Shown in pieces: positions 1-7,974 of a DNA stretch of 52,424 nucleotides. The first letter of the stretch is position 1; every line of letters begins with the position of its first letter. The stretch spans positions 1-52,424 of the forward strand of contig JBJOPS010000016.1 of the NCBI GenBank assembly GCA_046050465.1. The letters run 5' to 3'. The translations under genes were made by a program, and so were the position numbers. The notes beneath the pieces were generated by a model that saw nothing but the letters and a program-made list of their open reading frames with translations, did no database searches and was not told where the DNA came from. Source of the DNA: Egaibacter sp046050465 (GTDB taxonomy: Bacteria; Pseudomonadota; Gammaproteobacteria; Burkholderiales; Burkholderiaceae_C).

Positions 1-146
1 CCAGCGTGTTTGATGCGGATGCCTCCATTGCACTGGACGGCACCTTTGTGAAGCTGGTGAGCTGGTATGACAACGAGTGGGGCTACTCCAACAAGTGTCT
101 GGAGATGGTGCGCGTCGTGGCTGCCAGGGCGGGAGCACGCGCATGA
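1..146 (+). CDS. gap: Glyceraldehyde-3-phosphate dehydrogenase, C-terminal end (partial)
   Basis: Only the last 47 codons are in the window; the gene begins upstream. Reading from base 3, the protein ends with KLVSWYDNEWGYSNKCLEM, the hallmark C-terminal helix of type I GAPDH. Here the invariant Tyr-Asp-Asn-Glu stretch packs near the NAD site. The enzyme interconverts glyceraldehyde-3-phosphate and 1,3-bisphosphoglycerate in glycolysis and the Calvin cycle. The TGA stop (144-146) overlaps the ATG of pgk (143-145), so the two consecutive pathway enzymes are probably translationally coupled in one operon. The last residues (AARAGARA) are a short low-complexity tail beyond the usual end. Confidence 0.95.
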   Translation, partial: SVFDADASIALDGTFVKLVSWYDNEWGYSNKCLEMVRVVAARAGARA

Positions 147-1339
147 AGATTCTGCGTTTTACCGACGTGGTGAAGAACGGCTTTGCGCGTGATAAACGGG
201 TCTTCATCCGGGCTGATTTGAATGTGCCGCAGGATGATGCGGGCAACATTACCGAAGACACCCGCATCCGGGCCAGCGTACCGTGCATCCAGATGGCGCT
301 GGATGCAGGTGCAGCCGTGATGGTGACCAGTCACCTGGGTCGTCCTACGGAAGGAGCGTTCAAACCCGCAGACAGCCTGGCACCCGTCGCCCGTTGGCTG
401 GGTGAGTTGTTGGGCCGGCAGGTTCCGCTGGTTTCAAACTGGGTGGATGGTGTCACGGTCGCACCGGGCCAACTGGTGTTGCTGGAAAACTGCCGCGTGA
501 ACAAGGGTGAAAAGAAGAATGACGAAGCACTGGCCCGCAAACTCGCGGCGCTGTGCGACATCTTTGTGCACGATGCGTTTGGCACCGCCCACCGGGCTGA
601 AGGCACAACTTATGGCATCGCGCAGTACGCTCCCATTGCCTGCGCGGGGCCGCTGTTGTCAGCGGAAATAGATGCCATCACCCAGGCGCTTGCCAGCCCC
701 AAGCGGCCTCTGGTGGCCATTGTGGGTGGCTCCAAGGTCAGCTCCAAACTCACCATCCTGCAAAGTCTGGCCAAAAATGTGGACCAGCTGATTGTGGGCG
801 GTGGCATTGCCAATACCTTCATGCTGGCAGCCGGGCTGAAGATCGGCAAAAGCCTGGCAGAGCCGGACTTGGTGGACCAGGCGAAGGCTGTGATGGCCGC
901 CATGAAAGCCCGCGGCGCCGAAGTGCCCATCCCCACGGATGTGGTCACCGCCAAATCCTTCAGCGCGGATGCCGTGGCCACCATCAAGGCTGCAACCGAT
1001 GTGGCGGACGACGACCTGATTCTGGATATTGGGCCAAAGACCGCAGCCCGCCTGGCCGGGCAACTCAAGACGGCGGGCACCATCGTCTGGAATGGCCCGG
1101 TGGGGGTATTTGAGTTTGCGGTCTTCGAGAACGGCACCAAGGCTATTGCCGGCGCGATTGCCGAGTCCGGCGGGTTCAGCATCGCGGGAGGCGGGGACAC
1201 GCTGGCTGCCATTGCGAAATACGGCATTGAGGACCTGGTTGGGTATATCTCCACCGGTGGCGGTGCCTTTCTGGAGGTGCTGGAAGGAAAAACGCTCCCG
1301 GCATTCGAGATTCTGCAAAAGCGGGCAGGGGCTGCATAA
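143..1339 (+). CDS. pgk: Phosphoglycerate kinase
   Basis: Cytosolic enzyme making ATP and 3-phosphoglycerate from 1,3-bisphosphoglycerate (reverse in the Calvin cycle). It has 398 aa, the normal bacterial length. The substrate-binding N-terminal segment RADLNVP (residues about 22-28), the TSHLGRP loop, the hinge, and the nucleotide-domain motifs NGPVGVFE and GGGDT near the C-terminus are all visible. A longer open frame starts at 77, but the family start MKILRFTDV lies at 143 and overlaps the gap stop, which fixes the start. In many Comamonadaceae pyk follows pgk; here fba follows after an 86-bp spacer that holds a dispersed repeat. Confidence 0.97.
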   Translation: MKILRFTDVVKNGFARDKRVFIRADLNVPQDDAGNITEDTRIRASVPCIQMALDAGAAVMVTSHLGRPTEGAFKPADSLAPVARWLGELLGRQVPLVSNWVDGVTVAPGQLVLLENCRVNKGEKKNDEALARKLAALCDIFVHDAFGTAHRAEGTTYGIAQYAPIACAGPLLSAEIDAITQALASPKRPLVAIVGGSKVSSKLTILQSLAKNVDQLIVGGGIANTFMLAAGLKIGKSLAEPDLVDQAKAVMAAMKARGAEVPIPTDVVTAKSFSADAVATIKAATDVADDDLILDIGPKTAARLAGQLKTAGTIVWNGPVGVFEFAVFENGTKAIAGAIAESGGFSIAGGGDTLAAIAKYGIEDLVGYISTGGGAFLEVLEGKTLPAFEILQKRAGAA

Positions 1340-1341
1340 CG

Positions 1342-1402
1342 CCAAATTGCTATTGAAATTATAGCTACTCATTCATATTGGGTGAGGGCTGGATGCCAAT
1401 TT
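1342..1402 (+). repeat. Dispersed ~60-bp repeat, copy 1 (pgk-fba spacer)
   Basis: It starts with the inverted-repeat core GCTATTGAAATTATAGC (1349-1365), then a variable middle, GGGTGAGGGCT, and the tail GATGCCAATTT. The same architecture (GCTAT-n-ATAGC, about 25 nt, GGGCTA, about 5 nt, C-A-T/A-TTT) recurs at 37580, 45735 and 51743. This copy occupies almost the whole spacer between two co-directional genes. It has no coding potential of its own. Identity is by eye only. Confidence 0.7.
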
Positions 1403-1425
1403 ATTCACTATTTCAGGAGATTTTC

Positions 1426-2463
1426 ATGGCTTTTGTTTCCCTTCGTCAGGTGCTGGACCATGCCGCCGAGCGCGGCTACGGCGTGCCCGCTTTCAACGTC
1501 AACAATCTGGAGCAGATCATCGCCATCATGGAGGCGGCTCAGGAAACAGACAGTCCGGTCATCCTGCAAGCCTCTGCCGGCGCACGCAAGTATGCGGGCG
1601 AGGCGTATCTGCGCCACATGATGCTGGCGGCAGTGGAGAGTCACCCCGACATTCCGGTGGTCGTCCACCAGGATCACGGCACGTCTGCCGCCGTGTGCCA
1701 GCAATCCATCCGCTCGGGCTTCACCAGCGTGATGATGGACGGCTCTCTGATGAGCGATGGCAAGACACCCGCCAGCTACGAGTACAACGTGGACATCACG
1801 CGCCGCGTGTGCGGGATGTCGCACCCGATTGGCGTGTCTGTTGAGGGTGAACTGGGTTGCCTGGGTTCGCTGGAGACGGGGGAGGCGGGTGAGGAAGACG
1901 GCGTTGGCGCGCAGGGCAAGCTCACGCACGACATGATGCTCACAGACCCGGTGCAGGCCAAAGATTTTGTGGCCAAAACCGGCGTTGACGCACTCGCCAT
2001 TGCCATTGGCACCAGCCACGGCGCTTACAAGTTCACCCGCAAGCCCACGGGGGACATATTGGCTATGGACCGCATCGCAGCTATCCACGTCCAAATCCCC
2101 AACACCCATCTGGTGATGCATGGCTCCAGCAGCGTGCCGCAGGAATGGCTGGCCATCATTCGCCAGTTTGGTGGCGACATCAAGGAAACCTACGGCGTGC
2201 CGGTGGAAGAAATCCAGCGCGGCATCCAAAGCGGCGTAAGAAAGATCAATATCGACACCGACATCCGCCTGGCCATGACCGGCGCCATGCGGCAGGTGTT
2301 CGCGCAGCAGCCCAGCGAGTTTGACCCGAGAAAAGCCTTGGTAGCTGCCAAGAATGCAGCACGTGGCATTGTCAAGGCAAGATTTGAGGCGTTTGGCTGT
2401 GCCGGCAATGCTTGCCGCATCAAGCCGGTGCCGCTGGAAGCCATGAGCAAACGATACGCCTGA
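1426..2463 (+). CDS. fba: Class II fructose-1,6-bisphosphate aldolase
   Basis: Zinc-dependent aldolase interconverting fructose-1,6-bisphosphate with dihydroxyacetone phosphate and glyceraldehyde-3-phosphate in glycolysis and the Calvin cycle. The 345-aa protein has the class II landmarks: VVHQDHG with the catalytic Asp and a zinc His (about residue 82), VEGELG with a zinc Glu (about 143), GTSHGAYK and VMHGSSSVP with phosphate/zinc ligands, and NIDTDIR. The start at 1426 (MAFVSLRQVL) has a good ribosome site, CAGGAGA, 6 nt upstream. An in-frame ATG at 1378 lies inside the repeat and has no such site. It follows pgk on the same strand. Confidence 0.96.
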   Translation: MAFVSLRQVLDHAAERGYGVPAFNVNNLEQIIAIMEAAQETDSPVILQASAGARKYAGEAYLRHMMLAAVESHPDIPVVVHQDHGTSAAVCQQSIRSGFTSVMMDGSLMSDGKTPASYEYNVDITRRVCGMSHPIGVSVEGELGCLGSLETGEAGEEDGVGAQGKLTHDMMLTDPVQAKDFVAKTGVDALAIAIGTSHGAYKFTRKPTGDILAMDRIAAIHVQIPNTHLVMHGSSSVPQEWLAIIRQFGGDIKETYGVPVEEIQRGIQSGVRKINIDTDIRLAMTGAMRQVFAQQPSEFDPRKALVAAKNAARGIVKARFEAFGCAGNACRIKPVPLEAMSKRYA

Positions 2464-2487
2464 GCCTTGTTCCTCGGGAAATCCCTA

Positions 2488-2510
2488 GCGTGAATGCTGT
2501 TTTTTCACGC
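2488..2510 (+). other. Hairpin in the AT-rich leader before the sox cluster
   Basis: A perfect 7-bp inverted repeat GCGTGAA / TTCACGC with a 9-nt loop lies 24 nt after the fba stop. No U-tract follows, so it is not a standard intrinsic terminator. The next 75 bp are AT-rich (TATATT at 2531, TATAAA at 2543) and probably hold the promoter of the cytochrome/sox transcript, but I find no convincing -35 partner. It could be an operator, a weak terminator or an mRNA 3'-end stabiliser. Confidence 0.4.
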
Positions 2511-2588
2511 CAAATAAATCAATAATCGCTTATATTAGACTGTATAAATGTTTGATTCGTTTTCTTTCTCTTTTTTTCTGGAGTTGCA

Positions 2589-2897
2589 ATGAAGTTTGTA
2601 CAAATCCTGCTGGGTACGGCGGCCCTTATCTCTGTACCGGCATTTGCCAATAAAGATTTGGCTGCAAAAAATGCGTGCATGGCCTGCCACGCGGCAGACA
2701 AAAAAGTTGTTGGCCCTGCTTTTCAGGAAGTCGCCAAAAAATATGCAGGGCAAAACGATGCAGTCACCGTATTGGCCAAAAGTATCAAGGCTGGTGGCTC
2801 GGGCAAATGGGGGGCCATTCCCATGCCGGCACAAGCAGCCTTGAGTGACGCAGATGCCAAAACCCTGGCGGCTTGGGTGTTGGCTGGTGCAAAGTAA
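2589..2897 (+). CDS. Small periplasmic class I cytochrome c (c551/c552 type)
   Basis: 102-aa secreted monoheme cytochrome c. It has a Sec signal peptide (residues 1-20, ending SVPAFA), the heme motif C30-M-A-C33-H34, and the likely axial Met79 in AIPMPAQ, the order of Pseudomonas c551-like cytochromes. A CTGGAG ribosome site lies upstream of the ATG. It stands just before soxC and closely resembles the C-terminal heme domain of SoxD (shared CHAxDKK, VxGPxF, KxxAG, GGxGxWG, PMPAQ, AAWxxAGA). It is therefore probably an electron acceptor for Sox enzymes that passes electrons to the respiratory chain. That role is inferred from context and similarity. Confidence 0.88.
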   Translation: MKFVQILLGTAALISVPAFANKDLAAKNACMACHAADKKVVGPAFQEVAKKYAGQNDAVTVLAKSIKAGGSGKWGAIPMPAQAALSDADAKTLAAWVLAGAK

Positions 2898-2993
2898 GTC
2901 CGTTTTGATTTTGGTTGCCGGGGTAACCGCTGGGTGGTAACCGTTTAAGCGTTATTGATTGATGGTGGCCCGACTTGTGTCAAAGGAGGCTTT

Positions 2994-4358
2994 GTGAAGC
3001 AGGAAAATATGAAATCAGGTCGAATCCGCAAGGCGCCTGAGAGCTTTTTGAGTCGTGAAGGCGTTAGAACCGTATTGGCAGAAGCTCAAGGCGGGCGACG
3101 TGACTTTATCCGCAAGGCCTTTGCCGCGGCGTCTGCCGGGATTGCCGCCCCCGTGGCTCTGTCCCAGGTTAATCCTGTCCCGATCGAGGGGGGGGACCCT
3201 AATATCCTGACATTGCCTGAACACGCAACTGGCTTGGGGCAGGGGGTTGTGACCGACGGCTATGGCAAGCCTTCCAGGTTCGAAGCCAATGTGCAGCGAA
3301 GGCAAAGCCCGGGATTGACCCAGACGACCCAGGCTTCCGTATCGTTTGCACCACTTCAGTCGCTGTTCGGGATTGTCACACCCAGCGGTCTTCATTTCGA
3401 GCGCCATCATCAGGGCTGGTGGGATATTGACCCATCCAAACACAGGTTCATGATCAACGGCATGGTCAAGGTGCCCAAAGTGCTGACCATGGATGAAATC
3501 ATGCGTCTGCCCTCGGTTTCACGTTTTCATTTCATCGAATGCGGTGCCAATACTGCTGCTGAATGGGGCAACGTGGCTGTGCCGACTTGTCAATACACCC
3601 ACGGCATGATTTCGTGCAGTGAGTTTACGGGCGTCCCGCTTATTACGTTGCTGGAGCTGGCTGGTGCTGATCTCAAGAATGGAAAATTTGTATTGGCAGA
3701 AGGTGGCGATGGTTCATCCATGACGCGCACTATCCCGATGAGCCTGATTACTTCGGGTGAAGTGATTGTGGCTTATGGACAAAACGGCGAGATGTTGCGC
3801 CCCGAGAATGGCTATCCATTGCGTTTAGTCGTGCCCGGCGTCCAAGGGGTCAGCTGGATCAAGTATTTGCGTCGCGTGGAGGTTGGCGACAAGCCCTATG
3901 CGACCAAAGACGAGGCTATTCATTACATTGACCTGCAGCCCGATGGTCGGCATCGGCAGTACACCAACTTGCAGGAATGCAAAAGTGTTGTGACGACCCC
4001 ATCTGGAGGGCAAATTTTGCTGGATAAGGGTTTTTATAACATCACCGGCCTGGCCTGGTCTGGCAAGGGCAGGGTCAAGAAAGTTGATGTGTCGGTAGAC
4101 GGAGGTCGAAACTGGCGGCAGGCACGCCTCGAATCTCCCGTGATGTCCAAGGCATTGACGCGTTTCAACATGGACTGGGTGTGGGATGGAAAGCCAGCCA
4201 TCATCCAGAGTCGGGCCACTGATGAAACGGGTTTTGTGCAGCCTACATACAAGCAGTTGCGTGCTGTGCGGGGCACACGCTCCATCTATCACAACAATGC
4301 CATTCAGTCGTGGCTGGTTCAGGAAAATGGCGAGGTGAAAAATGTCCAGCTTTCGTAA
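2994..4358 (+). CDS. soxC: Sulfane dehydrogenase molybdoprotein subunit SoxC
   Basis: Molybdenum-cofactor subunit of the periplasmic SoxCD sulfane dehydrogenase, which oxidises the sulfane sulfur on SoxY by six electrons. It has 454 aa and belongs to the sulfite oxidase family. A Tat signal (R35-R36-D-F-I-R-K followed by an Ala-rich stretch) exports the folded cofactor protein. The molybdenum-ligand cysteine is C183 in HFIECGAN. A C-terminal Ig-like dimerisation domain (KKVDVSVDGGRNW) follows. I chose the GTG at 2994 because a strong AAAGGAGG lies 6 nt upstream; the ATGs at 2955 and 3009 are badly spaced. It overlaps soxD by 17 bp. An 8-G run occurs at 3188-3195. Confidence 0.95.
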   Translation: MKQENMKSGRIRKAPESFLSREGVRTVLAEAQGGRRDFIRKAFAAASAGIAAPVALSQVNPVPIEGGDPNILTLPEHATGLGQGVVTDGYGKPSRFEANVQRRQSPGLTQTTQASVSFAPLQSLFGIVTPSGLHFERHHQGWWDIDPSKHRFMINGMVKVPKVLTMDEIMRLPSVSRFHFIECGANTAAEWGNVAVPTCQYTHGMISCSEFTGVPLITLLELAGADLKNGKFVLAEGGDGSSMTRTIPMSLITSGEVIVAYGQNGEMLRPENGYPLRLVVPGVQGVSWIKYLRRVEVGDKPYATKDEAIHYIDLQPDGRHRQYTNLQECKSVVTTPSGGQILLDKGFYNITGLAWSGKGRVKKVDVSVDGGRNWRQARLESPVMSKALTRFNMDWVWDGKPAIIQSRATDETGFVQPTYKQLRAVRGTRSIYHNNAIQSWLVQENGEVKNVQLS

Positions 4359-5472
4359 TGCATTAATCGCAACGGCGGCTTTCACGGTCGCCTGTTGGGC
4401 AAGTGCACAGACGGGTATGCAGTTTCCTGGTATCGGCCGTGCGGCTACTCCGAAGGAGGTGATGGCCTGGGATATTGATGTGCGCCCCGATTTCAAAGGG
4501 CTGCCTGCAGGGTCGGGATCTGTTGCCAAAGGGCAGGATATCTGGGAGAGCCGGTGTGCCCAGTGTCATGGTGTGTTCGGTGAGTCGAACGAGGTATTCA
4601 GCCCTCTGATCGGGGGTACTTCTGCTGATGATGTCAAGACTGGTCGAGTTGCCAGGTTGACTGATCCCACGGGGGGGCGTTCCACGATCATGAAAGTTGC
4701 CACAGTCTCAACCTTATGGGACTATATCAATCGGGCCATGCCGTGGACGCAACCAAAGTCGCTAAAGCCGGATGAGGTATATGCAGTAACAGCTTTCTTG
4801 CTGAATCTAGGGGGCGTCGTCCCAGACACATTCACGTTATCTGACAAAAACATCGCAGAGGTGCAGGCCCTCATGCCCAATCGTAATGGCATGACGACCA
4901 GGCACGCCATGTGGCCTGGCGTCGAGTTCCAGGGGATTAAAGCGCCTGACACGAAAAATTCTGCCTGCATGAAAGATTGTGCAATCGAGCCAACGGTAAG
5001 CTCTTTCCTGCCGGATTTTGCACGCAATGCGCACGGTAACATTGCGGAGCAAAATCGGCCGGTTGGTGCCCAGCGTGGGGTGGACACCACTCAACCAGAA
5101 AGCAAACAGCCTTTGACCGGTGCATTATCCGGTTCTCAGTTGCCTGTTGCTCCCAAGGTGGCGACTGATCCGTCCAGGGCAGTGTCGACTTCTGTCACGA
5201 CATCCAGCGTGGCTGGCATAGACAACAAGGCGGCTCAAGTCCTGATTCAGAAAAATAACTGTTTGGCTTGTCACGCGATGGATAAAAAGATTTTGGGGCC
5301 TGGTTTTACGGATATAGCCAGGAAGCACGCGGGCAAGACGGAGTACCTGGCGGGTAAGATCAAATCAGGTGGGGCGGGCGTATGGGGCCCGGTTCCAATG
5401 CCAGCGCAGACATTGACTGATCCAGAAGCCAGGGCTATTGCCGCCTGGTTGGCTGCAGGCGCGGGAAAATAA
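4342..5472 (+). CDS. soxD: Sulfane dehydrogenase diheme cytochrome subunit SoxD
   Basis: Diheme cytochrome c that takes electrons from SoxC. It has 376 aa with a Sec signal peptide (about residues 1-22, ending WASA). The first cytochrome domain carries C72-A-Q-C75-H76 and a second carries C307-L-A-C310-H311 with likely Met ligand in VPMPAQ. A Gln/Ser/Thr-rich linker of about 70 residues joins them. The length and two-heme layout match SoxD of Paracoccus-type systems. The start overlaps the soxC 3' end, with GAGGTG upstream, which implies coupled translation of the two subunits. The C-terminal domain is very like the separate cytochrome at 2589-2897. Confidence 0.94.
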   Translation: MSSFRNALIATAAFTVACWASAQTGMQFPGIGRAATPKEVMAWDIDVRPDFKGLPAGSGSVAKGQDIWESRCAQCHGVFGESNEVFSPLIGGTSADDVKTGRVARLTDPTGGRSTIMKVATVSTLWDYINRAMPWTQPKSLKPDEVYAVTAFLLNLGGVVPDTFTLSDKNIAEVQALMPNRNGMTTRHAMWPGVEFQGIKAPDTKNSACMKDCAIEPTVSSFLPDFARNAHGNIAEQNRPVGAQRGVDTTQPESKQPLTGALSGSQLPVAPKVATDPSRAVSTSVTTSSVAGIDNKAAQVLIQKNNCLACHAMDKKILGPGFTDIARKHAGKTEYLAGKIKSGGAGVWGPVPMPAQTLTDPEARAIAAWLAAGAGK

Positions 5473-5537
5473 GGACCAGGGCTTCATCACTGGCATTCTT
5501 ATCTATCGGTATTCAATTCATTATCAGGAGAAGACGT

Positions 5538-5996
5538 ATGCAAACTCGTAGACAGACAATCAAGAGCTCGGCAGTTGTAGCCGGGCTTTTGGCATCAACC
5601 GGGCTGTTTCCGCAGTTCGCTTTTGCTGCCTATAACACTTCAGCATTTGAAGCCAGGAGCATTCAGGATGCGCTTAAGGCCCTGGGCGCTGTTGCACCAG
5701 CCGAGAGCAAGGAGGTCACCGTCACTGGCCCGGACATCGCCGAAAACGGTGCGGTGGTTCCTCTGGGGGTCAGTACCACATTGATTGGCGTCAAGAAAAT
5801 GCTGATCATGGTCGAAAAAAATCCGGCATCGTTGACGGCGTTGTTCAACATGACTGACAGTATTGAGCCAACCTTCTCGACTCGTGCCAAGATGGGTCAA
5901 TCTTCCGATGTGTATGCCATTGCCATCATGGGGGATGGCAAGGTTTTGTTCGCCAAGAAGGAAGTCAAAGTCACTCTGGGCGGCTGTGGCGGTTGA
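5538..5996 (+). CDS. soxY: Sulfur-carrier protein SoxY
   Basis: Carrier subunit of SoxYZ; sulfur intermediates are attached covalently to its C-terminal cysteine while SoxAX, SoxB and SoxCD act on them. The 152-aa protein ends in the diagnostic swinging arm GGCGG, with the carrier cysteine at residue 150. The N-terminus has a Tat-type signal (TRRQTIKSS then a hydrophobic stretch ending AFA), consistent with export as a folded SoxYZ heterodimer. CAGGAGAAG precedes the ATG. It is 65 bp after soxD and 50 bp before soxZ. Confidence 0.96.
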   Translation: MQTRRQTIKSSAVVAGLLASTGLFPQFAFAAYNTSAFEARSIQDALKALGAVAPAESKEVTVTGPDIAENGAVVPLGVSTTLIGVKKMLIMVEKNPASLTALFNMTDSIEPTFSTRAKMGQSSDVYAIAIMGDGKVLFAKKEVKVTLGGCGG

Positions 5997-6046
5997 AGGG
6001 CCGGTTTCTTTGCTTGTAATTTTAGTTTCAAATTCAGGAGTTCAAA

Positions 6047-6358
6047 ATGGCAGATCCGATGCGCATTCGTGCCCAAGCCGCTGGCGATAAAACCACCGTA
6101 CGCGTTTTGATGGCGCACGAGATGGAAGGTGGACAGCGCAAAGACGCCGCTGGCAAAATTGTTCCCGCCTGGTATATCCAGGAGGTAACTGCCACTCATA
6201 ATGGCAAAACCGTTCTCACCGCTGAGTGGGGCCCTGCCGTGTCAAAAAATCCATTCCTGCAATTCGTGGTCAAGGGCGCCAAGGCGGGTGACAAGATTGT
6301 CGTGAACTGGAAGGACAACAAGGGCGATACGCGAAGCGACGAAGCAACGGTGTCTTGA
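6047..6358 (+). CDS. soxZ: Sulfur-carrier partner protein SoxZ
   Basis: 103-aa immunoglobulin-like partner of SoxY, which it stabilises and presents to the other Sox enzymes. It matches the family in length and motifs (start MADPMRIRAQ, MAHEMEGGQRKD, IPAWYIQEV-like segment, WGPAVSKNPF, and ending VVNWKDNKGDTRSDE). It has no signal peptide of its own, so it is expected to be exported with SoxY through Tat. The CAGGAG ribosome site is well placed 8 nt before the ATG. Confidence 0.96.
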   Translation: MADPMRIRAQAAGDKTTVRVLMAHEMEGGQRKDAAGKIVPAWYIQEVTATHNGKTVLTAEWGPAVSKNPFLQFVVKGAKAGDKIVVNWKDNKGDTRSDEATVS

Positions 6359-6429
6359 GTGCAGGTGGCTCTTCTCCAGGGGGCGGGAGCATCTTTTTTT
6401 GCTGACTAAAACACTGGAGCAAAGTGACC

Positions 6430-7233
6430 ATGAGGATGAAAAAAACCCTTTCCCTGATTGCGATACTGAGCCTGTCGGCCACTGCCGCGTGGGCGCAAAA
6501 ATCAGCTGTTCAATCGATTGAAGAATATCGGCTCATGCTTCAGGACGGGAACCCTGCAGATCTGTTTGAGGCGAAAGGCGAGGCCCTTTGGAAGCAAAAG
6601 CGCGGCCCCAAGAATGCATCTCTGGAGCAGTGCGACCTCGGCAAAGGGCCTGGCGTATTCAAAGGTGCTTTTGTTGAGCTTCCGCGTTACTTTGCAGATA
6701 CCAATCGGGTACAAGATCTGGAGTCGCGCTTGCTGACCTGTATGGAAACGCTGCAGGGATTGAATGCAGCCGAAATTGCCAATACTCCCTTTGGCAGGGG
6801 TGAGCAAAACAATATGACTGCGCTCGCTACCTGGATTGCTGCCGGGTCCAAAGACAAGAAATTCAATTTGTCACAAAGCCACCCCAGGGAAAAAGTGTTC
6901 TATGAAGTAGGTAAACGGCTTTTCTTCCAGCGCGCAGGAGCGCATGATTTTTCCTGTGCATCCTGCCATGGCCAGGACAACACACGTATCCGGTTGCAGG
7001 ATTTGCCCAATCTCACGAAGAACCCTGGTGATGGCGTTGGTTTCGCAGCATGGCCGGCCTATCGTGTGTCCAATGGGCAGATGTGGGGCATGCAGCAGCG
7101 GCTAAACGATTGTTATCGGCAGCAACGGTTCCCCTACCCCGGATTTGGGAGTGATGCGACGATTGCGTTGGGTGTTTACCTGGGTGTCAATAGCAAAGGC
7201 TCCGCATCCATTGCTCCGGCAATCAAGCGTTAA
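6430..7233 (+). CDS. soxA: SoxAX cytochrome complex subunit SoxA (single-heme type)
   Basis: Heme subunit of SoxAX, which joins thiosulfate to the SoxY cysteine in the periplasm. It has 267 aa with a Sec signal peptide (ending WAQ). Only one heme motif is present, C176-A-S-C179-H180. The N-terminal domain keeps two lone cysteines (C68 and C104) where di-heme SoxA proteins bind a second heme, so this is the mono-heme kind. C228 in RLNDCYRQQ is the expected heme-ligand cysteine that carries the persulfide. The start is uncertain: ATG 6430 (used), GTG 6424 or ATG 6436 all lie after GGAG at 6416-6419. Confidence 0.94.
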   Translation: MRMKKTLSLIAILSLSATAAWAQKSAVQSIEEYRLMLQDGNPADLFEAKGEALWKQKRGPKNASLEQCDLGKGPGVFKGAFVELPRYFADTNRVQDLESRLLTCMETLQGLNAAEIANTPFGRGEQNNMTALATWIAAGSKDKKFNLSQSHPREKVFYEVGKRLFFQRAGAHDFSCASCHGQDNTRIRLQDLPNLTKNPGDGVGFAAWPAYRVSNGQMWGMQQRLNDCYRQQRFPYPGFGSDATIALGVYLGVNSKGSASIAPAIKR

Positions 7234-7250
7234 GGAAGCAGGGGATCACC

Positions 7251-7907
7251 ATGAAAAAATCTCTCAAAATCACGTTGTCCATCGTGACGGTTGCAGCTGT
7301 GATGGCAGGATGCGCAACCGGCACTGGTGCGATTGATCTGGACAGACTCACCGCAGACATTGTCAAGACGTCATTCAGGGATCAGGGAATTGTCAAGGCA
7401 GCAAGCCTGGTCGATACCGACGAAACCAACAAGGCCTGCAGTGCGGCTGACGCGGCAGGAAAGCCTCTGGATGATGCAAAAGCCAAAGCCATCGAGGCAA
7501 TGAACCTCAAGGCCGTCAAATGGCCGACTGATGGCAAGTTCATGGGTGATTGGAAAGAAGGCGAGAAACTCGCCCAGAGTGGGCGCGGACTGACCTGGAC
7601 CGACGATGTAACTACGCCGAATGGCGGCAATTGCTATAACTGCCATCAGATCGACAAAAAGGAAATATCGTTCGGCACCATAGGGCCCAGTCTCTACAAC
7701 TACGGCAAGTTGCGCGGAGTGGCTGATCCAGCCAGTGCGGCCGCTAAACCCATCGTGGAATACACATGGGGCAAGGTCTGGAACAGCAAGGCTTACAACG
7801 CGTGTTCCAACATGCCGCGTGCAGGCCATATGGGCATACTGACTCAGGCTCAGGTAGCAGACATCATGGCTCTGCTTCTCGACCCGAAATCGCCAGTCAA
7901 CCAATAG
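7251..7907 (+). CDS. soxX: SoxAX cytochrome complex subunit SoxX
   Basis: Monoheme partner of SoxA. The 218-aa protein has heme motif C128-Y-N-C131-H132 and a likely Met188 axial ligand in NMPRAGH, followed by the usual LTxxQVADIMALLLDP C-terminus. An insert of about 90 residues precedes the heme domain. The signal sequence ends AVMAGC with Cys21 in a lipobox position, so this SoxX may be lipid-anchored to the outer membrane rather than soluble. AGGAAGCAGG provides the ribosome site. A strong terminator follows 9 bp after the stop. Confidence 0.93.
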   Translation: MKKSLKITLSIVTVAAVMAGCATGTGAIDLDRLTADIVKTSFRDQGIVKAASLVDTDETNKACSAADAAGKPLDDAKAKAIEAMNLKAVKWPTDGKFMGDWKEGEKLAQSGRGLTWTDDVTTPNGGNCYNCHQIDKKEISFGTIGPSLYNYGKLRGVADPASAAAKPIVEYTWGKVWNSKAYNACSNMPRAGHMGILTQAQVADIMALLLDPKSPVNQ

Positions 7908-7916
7908 CTCTCATTG

Positions 7917-7945
7917 GACCCGACTTCCCCGGTCGGGTCTTTTTT
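7917..7945 (+). terminator. Intrinsic terminator between soxX and soxB
   Basis: A perfect 8-bp stem GACCCGAC / GTCGGGTC (7917-7924 and 7932-7939) with a 7-nt loop is followed directly by six T (7940-7945). This is a textbook Rho-independent terminator. It starts 9 bp after the soxX stop and ends 29 bp before the soxB ATG, so soxB depends on read-through or on a promoter not obvious in the spacer. Confidence 0.9.
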
Positions 7946-7974
7946 CTCATTGTTAATTCAGTGGTTGCGAATTT

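Noticed and set aside
2050..2095. Segment in fba resembling the dispersed repeat (GGCTATGG...AGCTATCC)
   Set aside because: Fits the conserved protein sequence and lacks the GGGCTA block; chance similarity.
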